DNA of 37,404 nucleotides from an uncultured bacterium (GTDB lineage: Bacteria > Bacteroidota > Bacteroidia > Bacteroidales > Muribaculaceae): positions 1 to 37,404 of the forward strand of contig CALZAF010000007.1 of the NCBI GenBank assembly GCA_945612775.1, given 5' to 3'. The notes under the pieces are model-generated. The model searched no databases, had not been told where the DNA came from, and worked only from the letters and a program-made list of their open reading frames with translations. Within the stretch, counting starts at the first letter, position 1. Each line of letters begins with the position of its first letter. Below, in pieces: positions 16,226 through 25,048 of this stretch. A program made the translations under genes and the position numbers.

Positions 16226-18052
16226 ATGAGCAAACCTTTAAGAAGCGATGTAACCATGAATGGACGTCGCATGGCGGGCGCAAGAGCCCTATGGATGGCA
16301 AACGGAATGAAAAAAGAACAGATGGGCAAACCCATCATTGCCATCGTGAATTCGTTCACTCAATTTGTGCCTGGGCACACCCATTTGCACGAAATCGGGC
16401 AGATTATTAAAGCCGAAATCGAACGCTTGGGCTGCTTTGCTGCCGAATTCAACACTATCGCCATCGACGACGGTATAGCTATGGGACACGACGGCATGCT
16501 TTATTCGCTCCCTTCTCGCGACATGATTGCCGACAGCGTGGAATATATGGTGAATGCTCACCGCGCCGACGCCATGATTTGCATCAGCAACTGCGACAAG
16601 ATTACCCCCGGTATGCTCATGGCTTCGATGCGACTCAACATCCCTACCGTGTTCTGCTCGGGCGGTCCTATGGAAGCCGGCCGTTGGAACAATCGCGCTC
16701 TCGACCTTATCGACATCATGATAGAATCAGCCGACCCTTCGGTCGATGACCAGACTGTGGCTGAGATTGAGCAGCACAGCTGCCCTACTTGCGGATCTTG
16801 CTCTGGCATGTTTACCGCCAACTCAATGAACTGCCTCAACGAAGCCATAGGTATGGCTCTTCCAGGCAACGGCACAGTGCTCTCTACTCACACCAACCGC
16901 ATAGAACTCTTCAAGAAGGCCGCTGCACAGATAGTGAAGAATGCCTTCGCCTATTATAACGACGACGATGAATCGGTGCTCCCTCGCAGCATAGCTTCGC
17001 GCGAAGCCATTCTCAACGCCATGACGCTCGACATAGCCATGGGCGGCAGCACCAACACCGTGCTTCACCTTCTCGCCATTGCCAACGAGGCTGGCGTGAA
17101 CTTCACAATGAAAGATATCGATGCCCTTTCGCGACGCACTCCTGTGCTCTGCAAAGTGGCTCCTAACACCAAACTATATCACATCGAGGACGTTAACCGC
17201 GCTGGCGGCATCATGTCGATTCTCAGCATCCTTGCCAAGCAAGGTTTGCTCAACACGTCGGTTCGCCGCGTTGACGGCATGACCCTCGCCGAGGCTATCG
17301 ACAATTTTGCCATCGACGGCAAAAACTTCAGCCAAGAGGCTCGCAACCTGTGGCTCACAGCTCCTGCCGGCGTGCGCACCACCAAGATGGGCAGCCAGAG
17401 CAGCCAATACAAGGAACTCGACACCGACCGCGCCCAAGGTTGCATCCGCGACTTCGAACACGCCTACGTTAAGGACGGCGGTCTGGCTGTGCTCTACGGC
17501 AATATTGCTAAAGACGGTTGCGTGGTTAAGACTGCAGGCGTAGATGAAAGCATATTCCACTTCACCGGCAAGGCTAAGGTATTTGAGTCGCAGGACGACG
17601 CCGTAGAAGGCATCCTTAACGACAAGGTAGAAGCCGGCGACGTGGTGGTAATCACCTACGAAGGCCCTAAGGGCGGTCCTGGCATGCAAGAGATGCTTTA
17701 CCCAACTTCTTACATCAAATCGAAGCACTTGGGCAAACTTTGCGCTCTTATCACCGACGGTCGTTTCTCGGGCGGCACTTCGGGATTGTCGATTGGCCAC
17801 ATTTCGCCTGAAGCAGCTCGCGGTGGCAACATTGCCCTCGTGAAGGACGGCGACACCATAGAAATCAACATCCCTGAGCGCACTATCAACGTGCTCATCA
17901 GCGATGAAGAGATGGCTGCACGCCGAGCTGCCGAAGAAAGCCGCGGCAAACTCGCTTTCACGCCCACCAAGCGCAACCGCGTGGTTTCGAAAGCTCTGCA
18001 AGCCTACGCTTCGATGGTTACCTCTGCCGACCGTGGCGGTGTGAGAGAATAA
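16226..18052 (+). CDS. ilvD: Dihydroxy-acid dehydratase
   Basis: A 608-residue Fe-S dehydratase that forms the 2-oxo acids of valine and isoleucine. Cluster ligands fit Cys123 in [11 protein letters not shown] and the [18 protein letters not shown] segment beginning at Cys186. [11 protein letters not shown] (41-51) resembles the E. coli-type enzyme rather than plant-type sequences with an extra Cys. [14 protein letters not shown] and [12 protein letters not shown] mark the C-terminal domain. Length is normal. It is the first structural gene behind the attenuator, and ilvB follows after 83 nt with no internal promoter box. Confidence 0.96.
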   Translation: MSKPLRSDVTMNGRRMAGARALWMANGMKKEQMGKPIIAIVNSFTQFVPGHTHLHEIGQIIKAEIERLGCFAAEFNTIAIDDGIAMGHDGMLYSLPSRDMIADSVEYMVNAHRADAMICISNCDKITPGMLMASMRLNIPTVFCSGGPMEAGRWNNRALDLIDIMIESADPSVDDQTVAEIEQHSCPTCGSCSGMFTANSMNCLNEAIGMALPGNGTVLSTHTNRIELFKKAAAQIVKNAFAYYNDDDESVLPRSIASREAILNAMTLDIAMGGSTNTVLHLLAIANEAGVNFTMKDIDALSRRTPVLCKVAPNTKLYHIEDVNRAGGIMSILSILAKQGLLNTSVRRVDGMTLAEAIDNFAIDGKNFSQEARNLWLTAPAGVRTTKMGSQSSQYKELDTDRAQGCIRDFEHAYVKDGGLAVLYGNIAKDGCVVKTAGVDESIFHFTGKAKVFESQDDAVEGILNDKVEAGDVVVITYEGPKGGPGMQEMLYPTSYIKSKHLGKLCALITDGRFSGGTSGLSIGHISPEAARGGNIALVKDGDTIEINIPERTINVLISDEEMAARRAAEESRGKLAFTPTKRNRVVSKALQAYASMVTSADRGGVRE

Positions 18053-18135
18053 TCCCAGACTCGAACAAAAAAATAACCACGCATCTATAAAAACAATAAA
18101 TACAAACGATAACTTTAATCAATAAACTAATCTAT

Positions 18136-19878
18136 ATGGGGCAGACAATTTCAGGCGCCGAAGCGCTCATCCTTTCACTTATTGCTGAGGGTGTTGACAC
18201 CACCTTTGGTTATCCCGGTGGAGCCATTATTCCGGTATTCGACGTGCTCTACGACTACCGCGACAAGATTCACAACATTCTTGCTCGCCATGAGCAAGGT
18301 GCAATTCACAGCGCACAAGGTTTTGCGCGAGTCAGCGGAAGAACTGGCGTGGTGATTGCAACCTCTGGTCCTGCTGCCACCAACCTCATCACTGGTTTGG
18401 GCGACGCCAAGATGGACAGCACTCCACTCGTGGTTATCTCGGGTCAAGTGGGTGCAGCAGCTCTCGGTAGCGACGCTTTTCAAGAAACCGACGTGCTCGG
18501 CATCACTCAACCGTTGAGTAAATGGAGTTATCAGATTCGTAACGCCGAGGATATTCCTTGGGCTGTGGCTCGCGCATTCTATATCGCCAACAACGGCCGC
18601 CCCGGTCCTGTGGTGCTCGACTTGGCTAAAAATGCTCAAAACCAAAAAATTGAGTGGACCGGATATCGCCAGTGCAACTACATACGCAGTTACAACCCCT
18701 ATCCTGATGTGCCTAAAAAACTGCTTCTCGAAGCCGCCGACATCATCAACGATGCTAAGCGCCCATTCATTCTTGCCGGTAACGGTGTTACCATATCGGG
18801 CGCAGAGAAAGACCTCGCTGCATTGGCCGAGAAAGCCGACATTCCTGTGGCTACCACTCTGCTCGGACTTTCGTGCATCAGCTCCAATCACCGTCTAAAT
18901 AAGGGTATGATAGGCATGCACGGCAATGTGGCTTGCAACATCGCCACCACCAACTGCGACGTGCTCATAGCCATAGGCATGCGTTTCAGCGACCGCGTTA
19001 CCGGCGACATTGCCCGCTTTGCTCCTCAAGCCAAGGTGATTCACATAGATATCGATAAGAGCGAAATCGACAAGACCATCCCTGCTACCGTAGGCATCAA
19101 TGGCGATGCCCGAACCACGCTGCAGCAGCTATTGCCTTTCATCCGCACAGCTCATCACGACGACTGGATTCGCTCGTTCGACGACGATTGGGAATTGGAA
19201 CGCGAAAAGATTATCAATAAAGAGATTAACCCCGACGATGGAGTAATCACCATGGGTCAAGTGGTGAACAAAGTCACCGAGGCTACCGGCAACCAAGCTG
19301 TGCTCGTTACCGACGTAGGTCAAAACCAGATGCAGGCAGCCCGCTACTTCCGCTACACTCGCCCTCGAAGCATCATCACTTCGGGCGGTCAAGGCACTAT
19401 GGGATTCGGCCTTCCTGCAGCTATCGGTGCCAAGATTGCAGCTCCCGATCGCACTGTGTGCCTATTTGCCGGCGACGGTGGCTTGCAGATGACTATCGAA
19501 GAACTCGGAGTGATTCTTCAATACAATGTGGATGTGAAAATCATTCTGCTCAACAACAACTTCCTGGGCATGGTGCGCCAATGGCAAGAATTGTTCTACA
19601 ACGAACGCTACTCCGAAACTCCGCTTGTCAATCCTAACTTCGTGATGATTGCCAACGCCTACGGCATCCCTGCCGAAAATGTTGAGACCCCCGACCAGCT
19701 CGACGAAGCTGTCGAGCGTATGGTTAAGCACGACGGTGCATACTTGCTCAATGTGAACATCAACCCAAGCGAACTCGTTTATCCTATGGTTCCTTCGGGC
19801 AGCGTTCTCGACAACATTTTGTTAAGCAAAACTGAGAAATACATCAAGAAACAAAAAACTGATTATGACAAACTATAA
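18136..19878 (+). CDS. ilvB: Acetolactate synthase large (catalytic) subunit
   Basis: A 580-residue thiamine-diphosphate enzyme that joins two pyruvates, or pyruvate and 2-oxobutyrate. The catalytic Glu is in ILARHEQGAIHSAQGFAR near residue 50; the central FAD-binding-type domain covers about 190-340; the ThDP/Mg motif is GDGGLQMTIEELGVI then ILLNNNFLGMVRQWQELFY near 450-490. It has the length and features of biosynthetic acetolactate synthase, not catabolic AlsS. The end of the gene overlaps ilvN by 14 nt in another frame. Confidence 0.96.
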   Translation: MGQTISGAEALILSLIAEGVDTTFGYPGGAIIPVFDVLYDYRDKIHNILARHEQGAIHSAQGFARVSGRTGVVIATSGPAATNLITGLGDAKMDSTPLVVISGQVGAAALGSDAFQETDVLGITQPLSKWSYQIRNAEDIPWAVARAFYIANNGRPGPVVLDLAKNAQNQKIEWTGYRQCNYIRSYNPYPDVPKKLLLEAADIINDAKRPFILAGNGVTISGAEKDLAALAEKADIPVATTLLGLSCISSNHRLNKGMIGMHGNVACNIATTNCDVLIAIGMRFSDRVTGDIARFAPQAKVIHIDIDKSEIDKTIPATVGINGDARTTLQQLLPFIRTAHHDDWIRSFDDDWELEREKIINKEINPDDGVITMGQVVNKVTEATGNQAVLVTDVGQNQMQAARYFRYTRPRSIITSGGQGTMGFGLPAAIGAKIAAPDRTVCLFAGDGGLQMTIEELGVILQYNVDVKIILLNNNFLGMVRQWQELFYNERYSETPLVNPNFVMIANAYGIPAENVETPDQLDEAVERMVKHDGAYLLNVNINPSELVYPMVPSGSVLDNILLSKTEKYIKKQKTDYDKL

Positions 19879-20434
19879 TACTCTCTACACGGTAACAGTA
19901 TTCAGCGAAAACCGAGTAGGTATCATCCACAAGCTCTCCATCATCTACACTCGACGCAAAATCAACATCGAGACCATCAGTGCTTCGCCTTCGTCGATTA
20001 AGGGCGTATCCAAGATTACGGTCACCGCCTACTGCTCGAAGGACGACATCATAAAAATCGTGCAGCAAATCGAAAACATCATCGAAGTGCTCAAGGCGTT
20101 CTATTACACCGACGATGAGATTGTGTATCAAGAAATTGCGCTCTACAAGGTGCCTACCATCAAGCTCCTCGAAGAGCCTAATCTCGAAAGCATCATTCGC
20201 AAGCACAACGCCCGAATTCTCGAGATTACTCACGAATACACCATCGTGGAAAAAACTGGTCACTACGACGAGACCGAAGCCCTATTCTACGAGTTTAATA
20301 AGTATGGCATCCGTCAGTTTGCCCGCAGCGGCCGCGTAGCTGTCACACGTTCGCCTCTTGAATATGTAACCATGTATCTCGACAACGAAGAGAAAAACCG
20401 ACGTCCAACCGAAATATGGAACAGCAGAGAGTAA
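19865..20434 (+). CDS. ilvN: Acetolactate synthase small (regulatory) subunit
   Basis: A 189-residue partner of IlvB. The N-terminal ACT domain (about 8-85) has YTVTVFSENRVGIIHKLSI and RKINIETISASPSSIKGVSKI, where valine would bind; the C-terminal half resembles the conserved IlvH activation domain. It overlaps the 3' end of ilvB by 14 nt and the start of the thioesterase gene by 19 nt, so stoichiometric, coupled translation is likely. Confidence 0.94.
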   Translation: MTNYNTLYTVTVFSENRVGIIHKLSIIYTRRKINIETISASPSSIKGVSKITVTAYCSKDDIIKIVQQIENIIEVLKAFYYTDDEIVYQEIALYKVPTIKLLEEPNLESIIRKHNARILEITHEYTIVEKTGHYDETEALFYEFNKYGIRQFARSGRVAVTRSPLEYVTMYLDNEEKNRRPTEIWNSRE

Positions 20435-21177
20435 AAGAGTATAGCCATCGCTACTTCCTGGCGCCTGGCGAGTGCACGCCCGAGGGCGAAATGCCCATCA
20501 CGCTGCTGCTCACACGCATCATCGAAGTCGCCACCGAACACGCCGATATGTGGAACATCGGTTACTCCACGCTCAGCGCCGATAATCAGACTTGGGTGCT
20601 GTCGAGAGTGAGCATCGAGATGACTCAATACCCACGAGTGAATCGAAAATACACCTTTCACACCTGGGTGGAGAGCACCAACAGGCACTTCTCGTTTCGC
20701 AACTTCGAGATTTGCGACCAAGACGGCACAACTCTCGGTTATGCACGCACCATCTGGGCGGTTATCGATAGCATTGCCCGCGAAATAGTGGATATTTCAA
20801 AATTCACATTCCTCAAGGACGTAGTGAGCGAGCACCAATGCCCTATCGCCACCCCATCGAGACTATTGCCTGTGACTGATGAGCATGCCCAGACGCATTG
20901 CTTCAAATATTGCGACCTCGACATCAATCATCACGTCAACAGCGTGCGATATGTGGAACTGCTGATGAACCAATTACCGCTCGAGCGCTATGAAGCCTGC
21001 TTCGTGAAGCGATTTGAGATAGCCTACATCCGCGAATGTCTCTACAATGTGCCAGTAACGCTCAATGTGGATAGTTCTACCGATGATGTGCGACTCGAAA
21101 TAGCCGACAGCGCCGGCGCAAGCCATTGCCGAGCTCGCATCCTGCTCGAGCCTCGCAATTTGCAGGCAAATGATTAA
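20416..21177 (+). CDS. Acyl-ACP thioesterase (FatA/FatB family)
   Basis: A 253-residue protein with two hotdog domains. The N-terminal half begins VKEYSHRYFLAPGECTPEGE and contains LSRVSIEMTQYPRVNRKYTFHTWV. The second half has the catalytic segment CDLDINHHVNSVRYVE (Asn171, His173). The family hydrolyses acyl-ACP to free fatty acids. It is embedded between ilvN (19-nt overlap) and ilvC (56 nt), an arrangement I recall from Bacteroides. Why a thioesterase belongs to the branched-chain operon is unknown; a link to branched-chain fatty-acid primers made from the same 2-oxo acids is my inference. Confidence 0.9.
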   Translation: MEQQRVKEYSHRYFLAPGECTPEGEMPITLLLTRIIEVATEHADMWNIGYSTLSADNQTWVLSRVSIEMTQYPRVNRKYTFHTWVESTNRHFSFRNFEICDQDGTTLGYARTIWAVIDSIAREIVDISKFTFLKDVVSEHQCPIATPSRLLPVTDEHAQTHCFKYCDLDINHHVNSVRYVELLMNQLPLERYEACFVKRFEIAYIRECLYNVPVTLNVDSSTDDVRLEIADSAGASHCRARILLEPRNLQAND

Positions 21178-21233
21178 GAAAAGAAAATAAATTTAGAATA
21201 ATTCAAGTTAATACAACAAAAACATTTTTTACT

Positions 21234-22277
21234 ATGGCAGTATTAAATTTTGGCGGTGTTGAAGAAAATGTAGTAACCCGCGAAGAATTTACTCTTGAAA
21301 AAGCAAGAGAAGTATTGAAAGACGAAACTATCGCCGTTATCGGTTACGGCGTTCAAGGTCCAGGTCAAAGTATGAACCTCCGTGACAATGGTTTCAACGT
21401 AATCGTTGGCCAACGTCAAGGCAAGACCTTCGAAAAGGCTATCAACGACGGTTGGAAGCCAGGCGAAACCCTATTTAGCATCGAAGAAGCATGCGAAAAG
21501 GGCACTATCATCATGTGCCTCCTCAGCGATGCCGCTGTAATGTCGGTTTGGCCTACTCTTAAGCAGTATCTAACTCCTGGCAAGGCTCTCTACTTCTCTC
21601 ACGGATTCGCTATCACTTGGAACGACCGCACTGGCTGCGTTCCTCCTACCGATATCGACGTTATTATGGTGGCTCCTAAGGGTTCGGGAACTTCGCTCCG
21701 CACCATGTTCCTCGAAGGCCGTGGCTTGAACTCTTCATACGCCATTTATCAAGACGTTACTGGCCGTGCTTACGACCGCACCATCGCTCTCGGCATCGGC
21801 ATCGGTTCGGGCTACTTGTTCGAAACCACTTTCCAACGCGAAGCTACTTCTGACCTTACCGGCGAACGCGGATCGCTCATGGGCGCTATCCAAGGCCTTC
21901 TCCTTGCTCAATACGAAGTGCTCCGTGAAAACGGCCACACTCCAAGCGAAGCATTCAACGAAACAGTTGAGGAACTCACTCAATCACTCATGCCTCTATT
22001 CGCCGAAAAGGGTATGGACTGGATGTATGCTAACTGCTCTACTACAGCTCAACGCGGCGCGCTCGACTGGATGACTCCATTCCACGATGCCATCAAGCCT
22101 GTGGTTCAACGCCTATATGAGAGCGTTAAGAGCGGTAACGAAGCACAAATCTCTATCGACAGCAACTCGCAACCCGACTATCGCGACAAGCTCAACGAAG
22201 AACTTCGTGCACTCCGCGAAAGCGAAATGTGGCAAACTGCCGTAACAGTGCGCAAACTTCGCCCTGAAAACAACTAA
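21234..22277 (+). CDS. ilvC: Ketol-acid reductoisomerase, Bacteroidetes/fungal-like type
   Basis: A 347-residue NADPH- and Mg-dependent isomeroreductase. The Rossmann motif is GYGVQGPGQSMNLRDNG (37-53), the cofactor loop is VGQRQGKTFEKA, and further motifs are YFSHGFAI, MVAPKGSG, FETTFQREATSDLTGERG and ENGHTPSEAFNETVEE (metal site). From memory the sequence runs closer to fungal mitochondrial Ilv5 than to E. coli IlvC, including LRDNG, NSSYA and a VRKLRPEN ending. It is the last gene of the operon and is followed by a strong hairpin. Its codons are more biased than those of its neighbours, suggesting high expression. Confidence 0.96.
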   Translation: MAVLNFGGVEENVVTREEFTLEKAREVLKDETIAVIGYGVQGPGQSMNLRDNGFNVIVGQRQGKTFEKAINDGWKPGETLFSIEEACEKGTIIMCLLSDAAVMSVWPTLKQYLTPGKALYFSHGFAITWNDRTGCVPPTDIDVIMVAPKGSGTSLRTMFLEGRGLNSSYAIYQDVTGRAYDRTIALGIGIGSGYLFETTFQREATSDLTGERGSLMGAIQGLLLAQYEVLRENGHTPSEAFNETVEELTQSLMPLFAEKGMDWMYANCSTTAQRGALDWMTPFHDAIKPVVQRLYESVKSGNEAQISIDSNSQPDYRDKLNEELRALRESEMWQTAVTVRKLRPENN

Positions 22278-22320
22278 TCGCGTAAGCCCCTGCAAGGCAC
22301 TCGATTTTTTACAATAAGCC

Positions 22321-22369
22321 CGATGGCAACCGCCGCACTCCACCTCGCGTGGAACGGCGATTGCCATCG
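22321..22369 (+). repeat. Large hairpin at the 3' end of the ilv operon
   Basis: CGATGGCAA (22321-22329) pairs with TTGCCATCG (22361-22369); after one mismatch CGCCG pairs with CGGCG, and an inner CCAC/GTGG closes a 5-nt loop. The hairpin is very stable but lacks a T-run downstream, so it may stop exonucleases or act with Rho rather than terminate alone. Confidence 0.65.
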
Positions 22370-22578
22370 CTGTCTATTTATGCCATTTATCTTCTGGATA
22401 ATTGCCTAAATGCTAATATATAGTCACTTTTAGTACTAAAATGCGAGTAATTTGCCAATATTATTGCAGAAATTAAGCCCAAAATTTGTTCAAATGTCTT
22501 ATTATTTGTAATTTCGCTCAACATAACAGCAGTATTTGGTTTATGTAACAACTATTTAATCCTAATTTGTCACAAAAT
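22370..22578. other. AT-rich gap upstream of def
   Basis: The remainder of the 300-nt gap between ilvC and def. It contains near-matches to the -7 box (TAATTTG at 22449 and 22563, one base short in spacing) but no full promoter match, no ORF of note and no strong hairpin. The def promoter must lie here; I cannot place it. Confidence 0.4.
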
Positions 22579-23136
22579 ATGGTATTACCAATTTATCTAT
22601 ACGGTCATCCCGTTTTACGCAAAGTCTCCACCGAAATCGACAGTTCATATCCAGAGCTCAGCACTCTCATCGAGAACATGAAGGAAACCATGTATGCAAG
22701 CGATGGCATAGGCATTGCAGCCCCTCAAATAGGTCGCGACATTCGCCTAATCTATATCGACGCATCGTGCCTTGCCGACACCTTCCCCGAACTTGCCGAC
22801 AGCAAGATGGTGCTCATTAATCCCGTGCTTACCGTTATCGAAGACGGCAAGCGTGAGACCCGCGAAGAAGGATGCCTCAGTCTGCCGGGAATTCATGAGA
22901 ATGTGAGCCGCATCGAGAAGGTGAACCTCAAATGGCAAGACGAAAACTTCGAGCAGCACGAACAGGTGTTCGAAGGCTATTTCGCCCGCGTGCTTCAGCA
23001 CGAATACGACCACCTCGAGGGACGAGTTTTCACCGACCACATCTCTAATATTCGCCGACAGCTCATCTCTGGCAAGCTAAAGAAAATTGTTGACGGAAAG
23101 ATTCGTTGCTCATATCGCACTCGCGGTGTGAAATAA
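22579..23136 (+). CDS. def: Peptide deformylase
   Basis: A 185-residue metalloenzyme that removes the formyl group from nascent proteins. All three family motifs are present: GIGIAAPQIG (I), EEGCLSLPG with the metal-binding Cys (II), and QHEYDHLEG with both metal-binding His residues and catalytic Glu (III). Reading extends to a TTG at 22567, but MVLPIYLYGHPVLRKV is the usual N-terminus, so the ATG at 22579 is taken. A terminator hairpin follows. Confidence 0.95.
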   Translation: MVLPIYLYGHPVLRKVSTEIDSSYPELSTLIENMKETMYASDGIGIAAPQIGRDIRLIYIDASCLADTFPELADSKMVLINPVLTVIEDGKRETREEGCLSLPGIHENVSRIEKVNLKWQDENFEQHEQVFEGYFARVLQHEYDHLEGRVFTDHISNIRRQLISGKLKKIVDGKIRCSYRTRGVK

Positions 23137-23150
23137 TGCTCTTTTTGCGT

Positions 23151-23184
23151 ATTTCTCCGCCTCGGCGGAGAAATAATGATTTTT
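23151..23184 (+). terminator. Terminator downstream of def
   Basis: ATTTCTCCGC (23151-23160), a CTCG loop and GCGGAGAAAT (23165-23174) form a perfect 10-bp stem 14 nt past the def stop. The T-run (TTTTT at 23180-23184) starts 5 nt after the stem, so termination may be partial. Confidence 0.65.
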
Positions 23185-23295
23185 GCAACTTAGTTTTACA
23201 TACTGCGCAAAAGTTGTACCCTTCACCCTTCTTATAACTCAGAATTTTGACCTTCAGATATACCAAATTTAAGAAAATACCCAAATAGAAAGATT

Positions 23296-24012
23296 ATGGA
23301 TAATAAGATTTTAATTGTCGATGACGAAGAATCGATATGCGAAATATTGAAATACAACTTAGAGCTTGAAGGTTACAGTGTTACTATCTCATCGAGCGCA
23401 GTAAATGCACTCCAGCTCAACCTGCAATCGTTCTCTCTCATCATTCTCGACATAATGATGAAAGATATGGACGGTTACGAATTTGCCTTACGCATCAAGA
23501 ACGATCCGCGCACCGAGTTTATGCCCATCATCTTCTGCAGCGCACTCAGCAGCGAAGATTCGCGCGTTAAGGGCCTCAACATCGGTGGCGACGACTATAT
23601 AGTAAAGCCTTTCAGAATTCGCGAAGTGATGGCTCGCGTGCGCAGCCTTTTGCGCCGCACTCAGATGGTGAAAAGCCACGAATCGCAGAACAATGCTCCT
23701 ACCGAAGACCCCGACATTCACTTCAAGGGCTTGAGCATCAACATGAAGAATAAGCTCTGCTTCATCGACGAACAGCCTATTAAGCTCACTAAGACTGAAT
23801 TTGAGCTCCTCGTGTTCTTCCTCTCTAACCCCAACTGCATCTACACCCGAAAAGAGATTATAACCAACATCTGGGGCCGCAACGATGAAGTAACCGAGAG
23901 AGCCATCGACACCAATATCACCCGACTGCGCAAGAAGATTGGCGAATACGGTTCTTATCTAATCACACGATTAGGTTACGGCTATGGATTTGAAGAAGTT
24001 TCTTCGAAATAA
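23296..24012 (+). CDS. OmpR/PhoB-family response regulator
   Basis: A 238-residue DNA-binding regulator. The receiver domain (1-120) has acidic pocket residues in LIVDDEES, phosphoacceptor Asp52 in IILDIMMKDMDG, and Lys104 in YIVKPF. The C-terminal winged helix (about 138-235) has KLTKTEFELLVFFLSNPN and the recognition-helix region ERAIDTNITRLRKKIG then TRLGYGYGFE. The last 29 nt overlap the histidine kinase gene, so the two form one operon. The target genes are unknown; the output domain is the transcription-factor type. Confidence 0.93.
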   Translation: MDNKILIVDDEESICEILKYNLELEGYSVTISSSAVNALQLNLQSFSLIILDIMMKDMDGYEFALRIKNDPRTEFMPIIFCSALSSEDSRVKGLNIGGDDYIVKPFRIREVMARVRSLLRRTQMVKSHESQNNAPTEDPDIHFKGLSINMKNKLCFIDEQPIKLTKTEFELLVFFLSNPNCIYTRKEIITNIWGRNDEVTERAIDTNITRLRKKIGEYGSYLITRLGYGYGFEEVSSK

Positions 24013-25048
24013 CGTTCAATTTGCACTCACTGTAGTGTTCATTGCCGTCTTGCTGGCGGCAACGGCACTTTTTATTGTTATTCTTCAGATCCTCAACATC
24101 AAGCCATCATCGCTAAGCATCATACTTTCGGCGCTGATTATCGTCACCATCACCACCGTGGTAGGTTTGTATTTCATTAGGATGGTACAAAAAGAGATTG
24201 TGAAGCTCGAACGTTATGTGCATCAGGGACTTCATGCAGGTAGTGTGCCTCCGCCGAGGGTTATCAAGTGGCGTAGCATGAACGCTATTGCCACCGAAAT
24301 CTACGACCTCGTAAACAATAATTCCACCTCGCCATTGTCTGCTCCATTTAGCAGCGCAGAGATTGAGCAAGCCGAAAAGGATAAACTGCGTTCGCGCCAG
24401 GTGTTGCTCAATAACCTCAATCACGAGATTAAGACTCCTATCGGCATCATTCAGGGATATGTGGATACTCTGCTCGAACACGACGAGCAGATAACGCCCG
24501 ACATGCGTCGCCGTTTCTTGAAAAAGTGCCTCGACACCACGCAGCGCCTGCAGAACATGGCTTTCAGCCTCTCGGTGATTTCGCGCCTCGAAAACGGCAG
24601 GGAAGCTATCATCATGGACGAGGTAAACCTCACCGAATGCATCAACAATGTGTTTGAGGATTTGCAACCCATCATCGAAAAATCAGGCATGAAGGCTTCG
24701 CACAACTTGCCCAACAATTTTATGGTGCACTCCAACCCTACGCTAATCTATAACATCTTCAGCAATCTTGTGAAGAATGCTGTATTCTACTCTGGAGGTT
24801 CTAAGATAATAGTGGAACTGCTCGACGACGGCAGCCTATCGTTCCGCGACAATGGCAAGGGTGTTGACGAGAACTTCTTGCCTAAGATTTTTGAGCGATT
24901 CTACCGTCTCGACACCGACCGTAACCGAAACCTGAGCAGCAGCGGACTCGGACTTTCAATCGTGAAGGAGGCTGTGAGCTTGCACGGTTATACCATTAAC
25001 GCAAAAAACCACCCAGAGGGTGGCCTTCAGTTTATTTTCCGACTTTAA
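23984..25048 (+). CDS. Sensor histidine kinase
   Basis: A 354-residue inner-membrane kinase with two N-terminal membrane segments (about 12-35 and 44-66) separated by only a few residues, so it lacks a periplasmic sensor domain and probably senses within the membrane or through partners. The HisKA box is NHEIKTPIG with His147; the ATPase domain has FSNLVKNAVFYSG (N box), FRDNGKGVDENFLPKIFERFYR (G1/F box) and SSGLGLSIVKEA (G2). It overlaps the regulator gene by 29 nt. Its TAA stop shares bases with the stop of the convergent radical-SAM gene (TTAA, 25045-25048). Confidence 0.93.
   Translation: MDLKKFLRNNVQFALTVVFIAVLLAATALFIVILQILNIKPSSLSIILSALIIVTITTVVGLYFIRMVQKEIVKLERYVHQGLHAGSVPPPRVIKWRSMNAIATEIYDLVNNNSTSPLSAPFSSAEIEQAEKDKLRSRQVLLNNLNHEIKTPIGIIQGYVDTLLEHDEQITPDMRRRFLKKCLDTTQRLQNMAFSLSVISRLENGREAIIMDEVNLTECINNVFEDLQPIIEKSGMKASHNLPNNFMVHSNPTLIYNIFSNLVKNAVFYSGGSKIIVELLDDGSLSFRDNGKGVDENFLPKIFERFYRLDTDRNRNLSSSGLGLSIVKEAVSLHGYTINAKNHPEGGLQFIFRL

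Noticed and set aside
17174..18001. A 275-codon minus-strand ORF inside ilvD
   Set aside because: It is the exact antisense of a well-conserved dehydratase, shows no recognisable domain and owes its length to codon bias on the plus strand.
23063..23284. A 73-codon minus-strand ORF between def and the response regulator
   Set aside because: It overlaps the conserved end of def and the terminator hairpin and has no promoter or recognisable motif.
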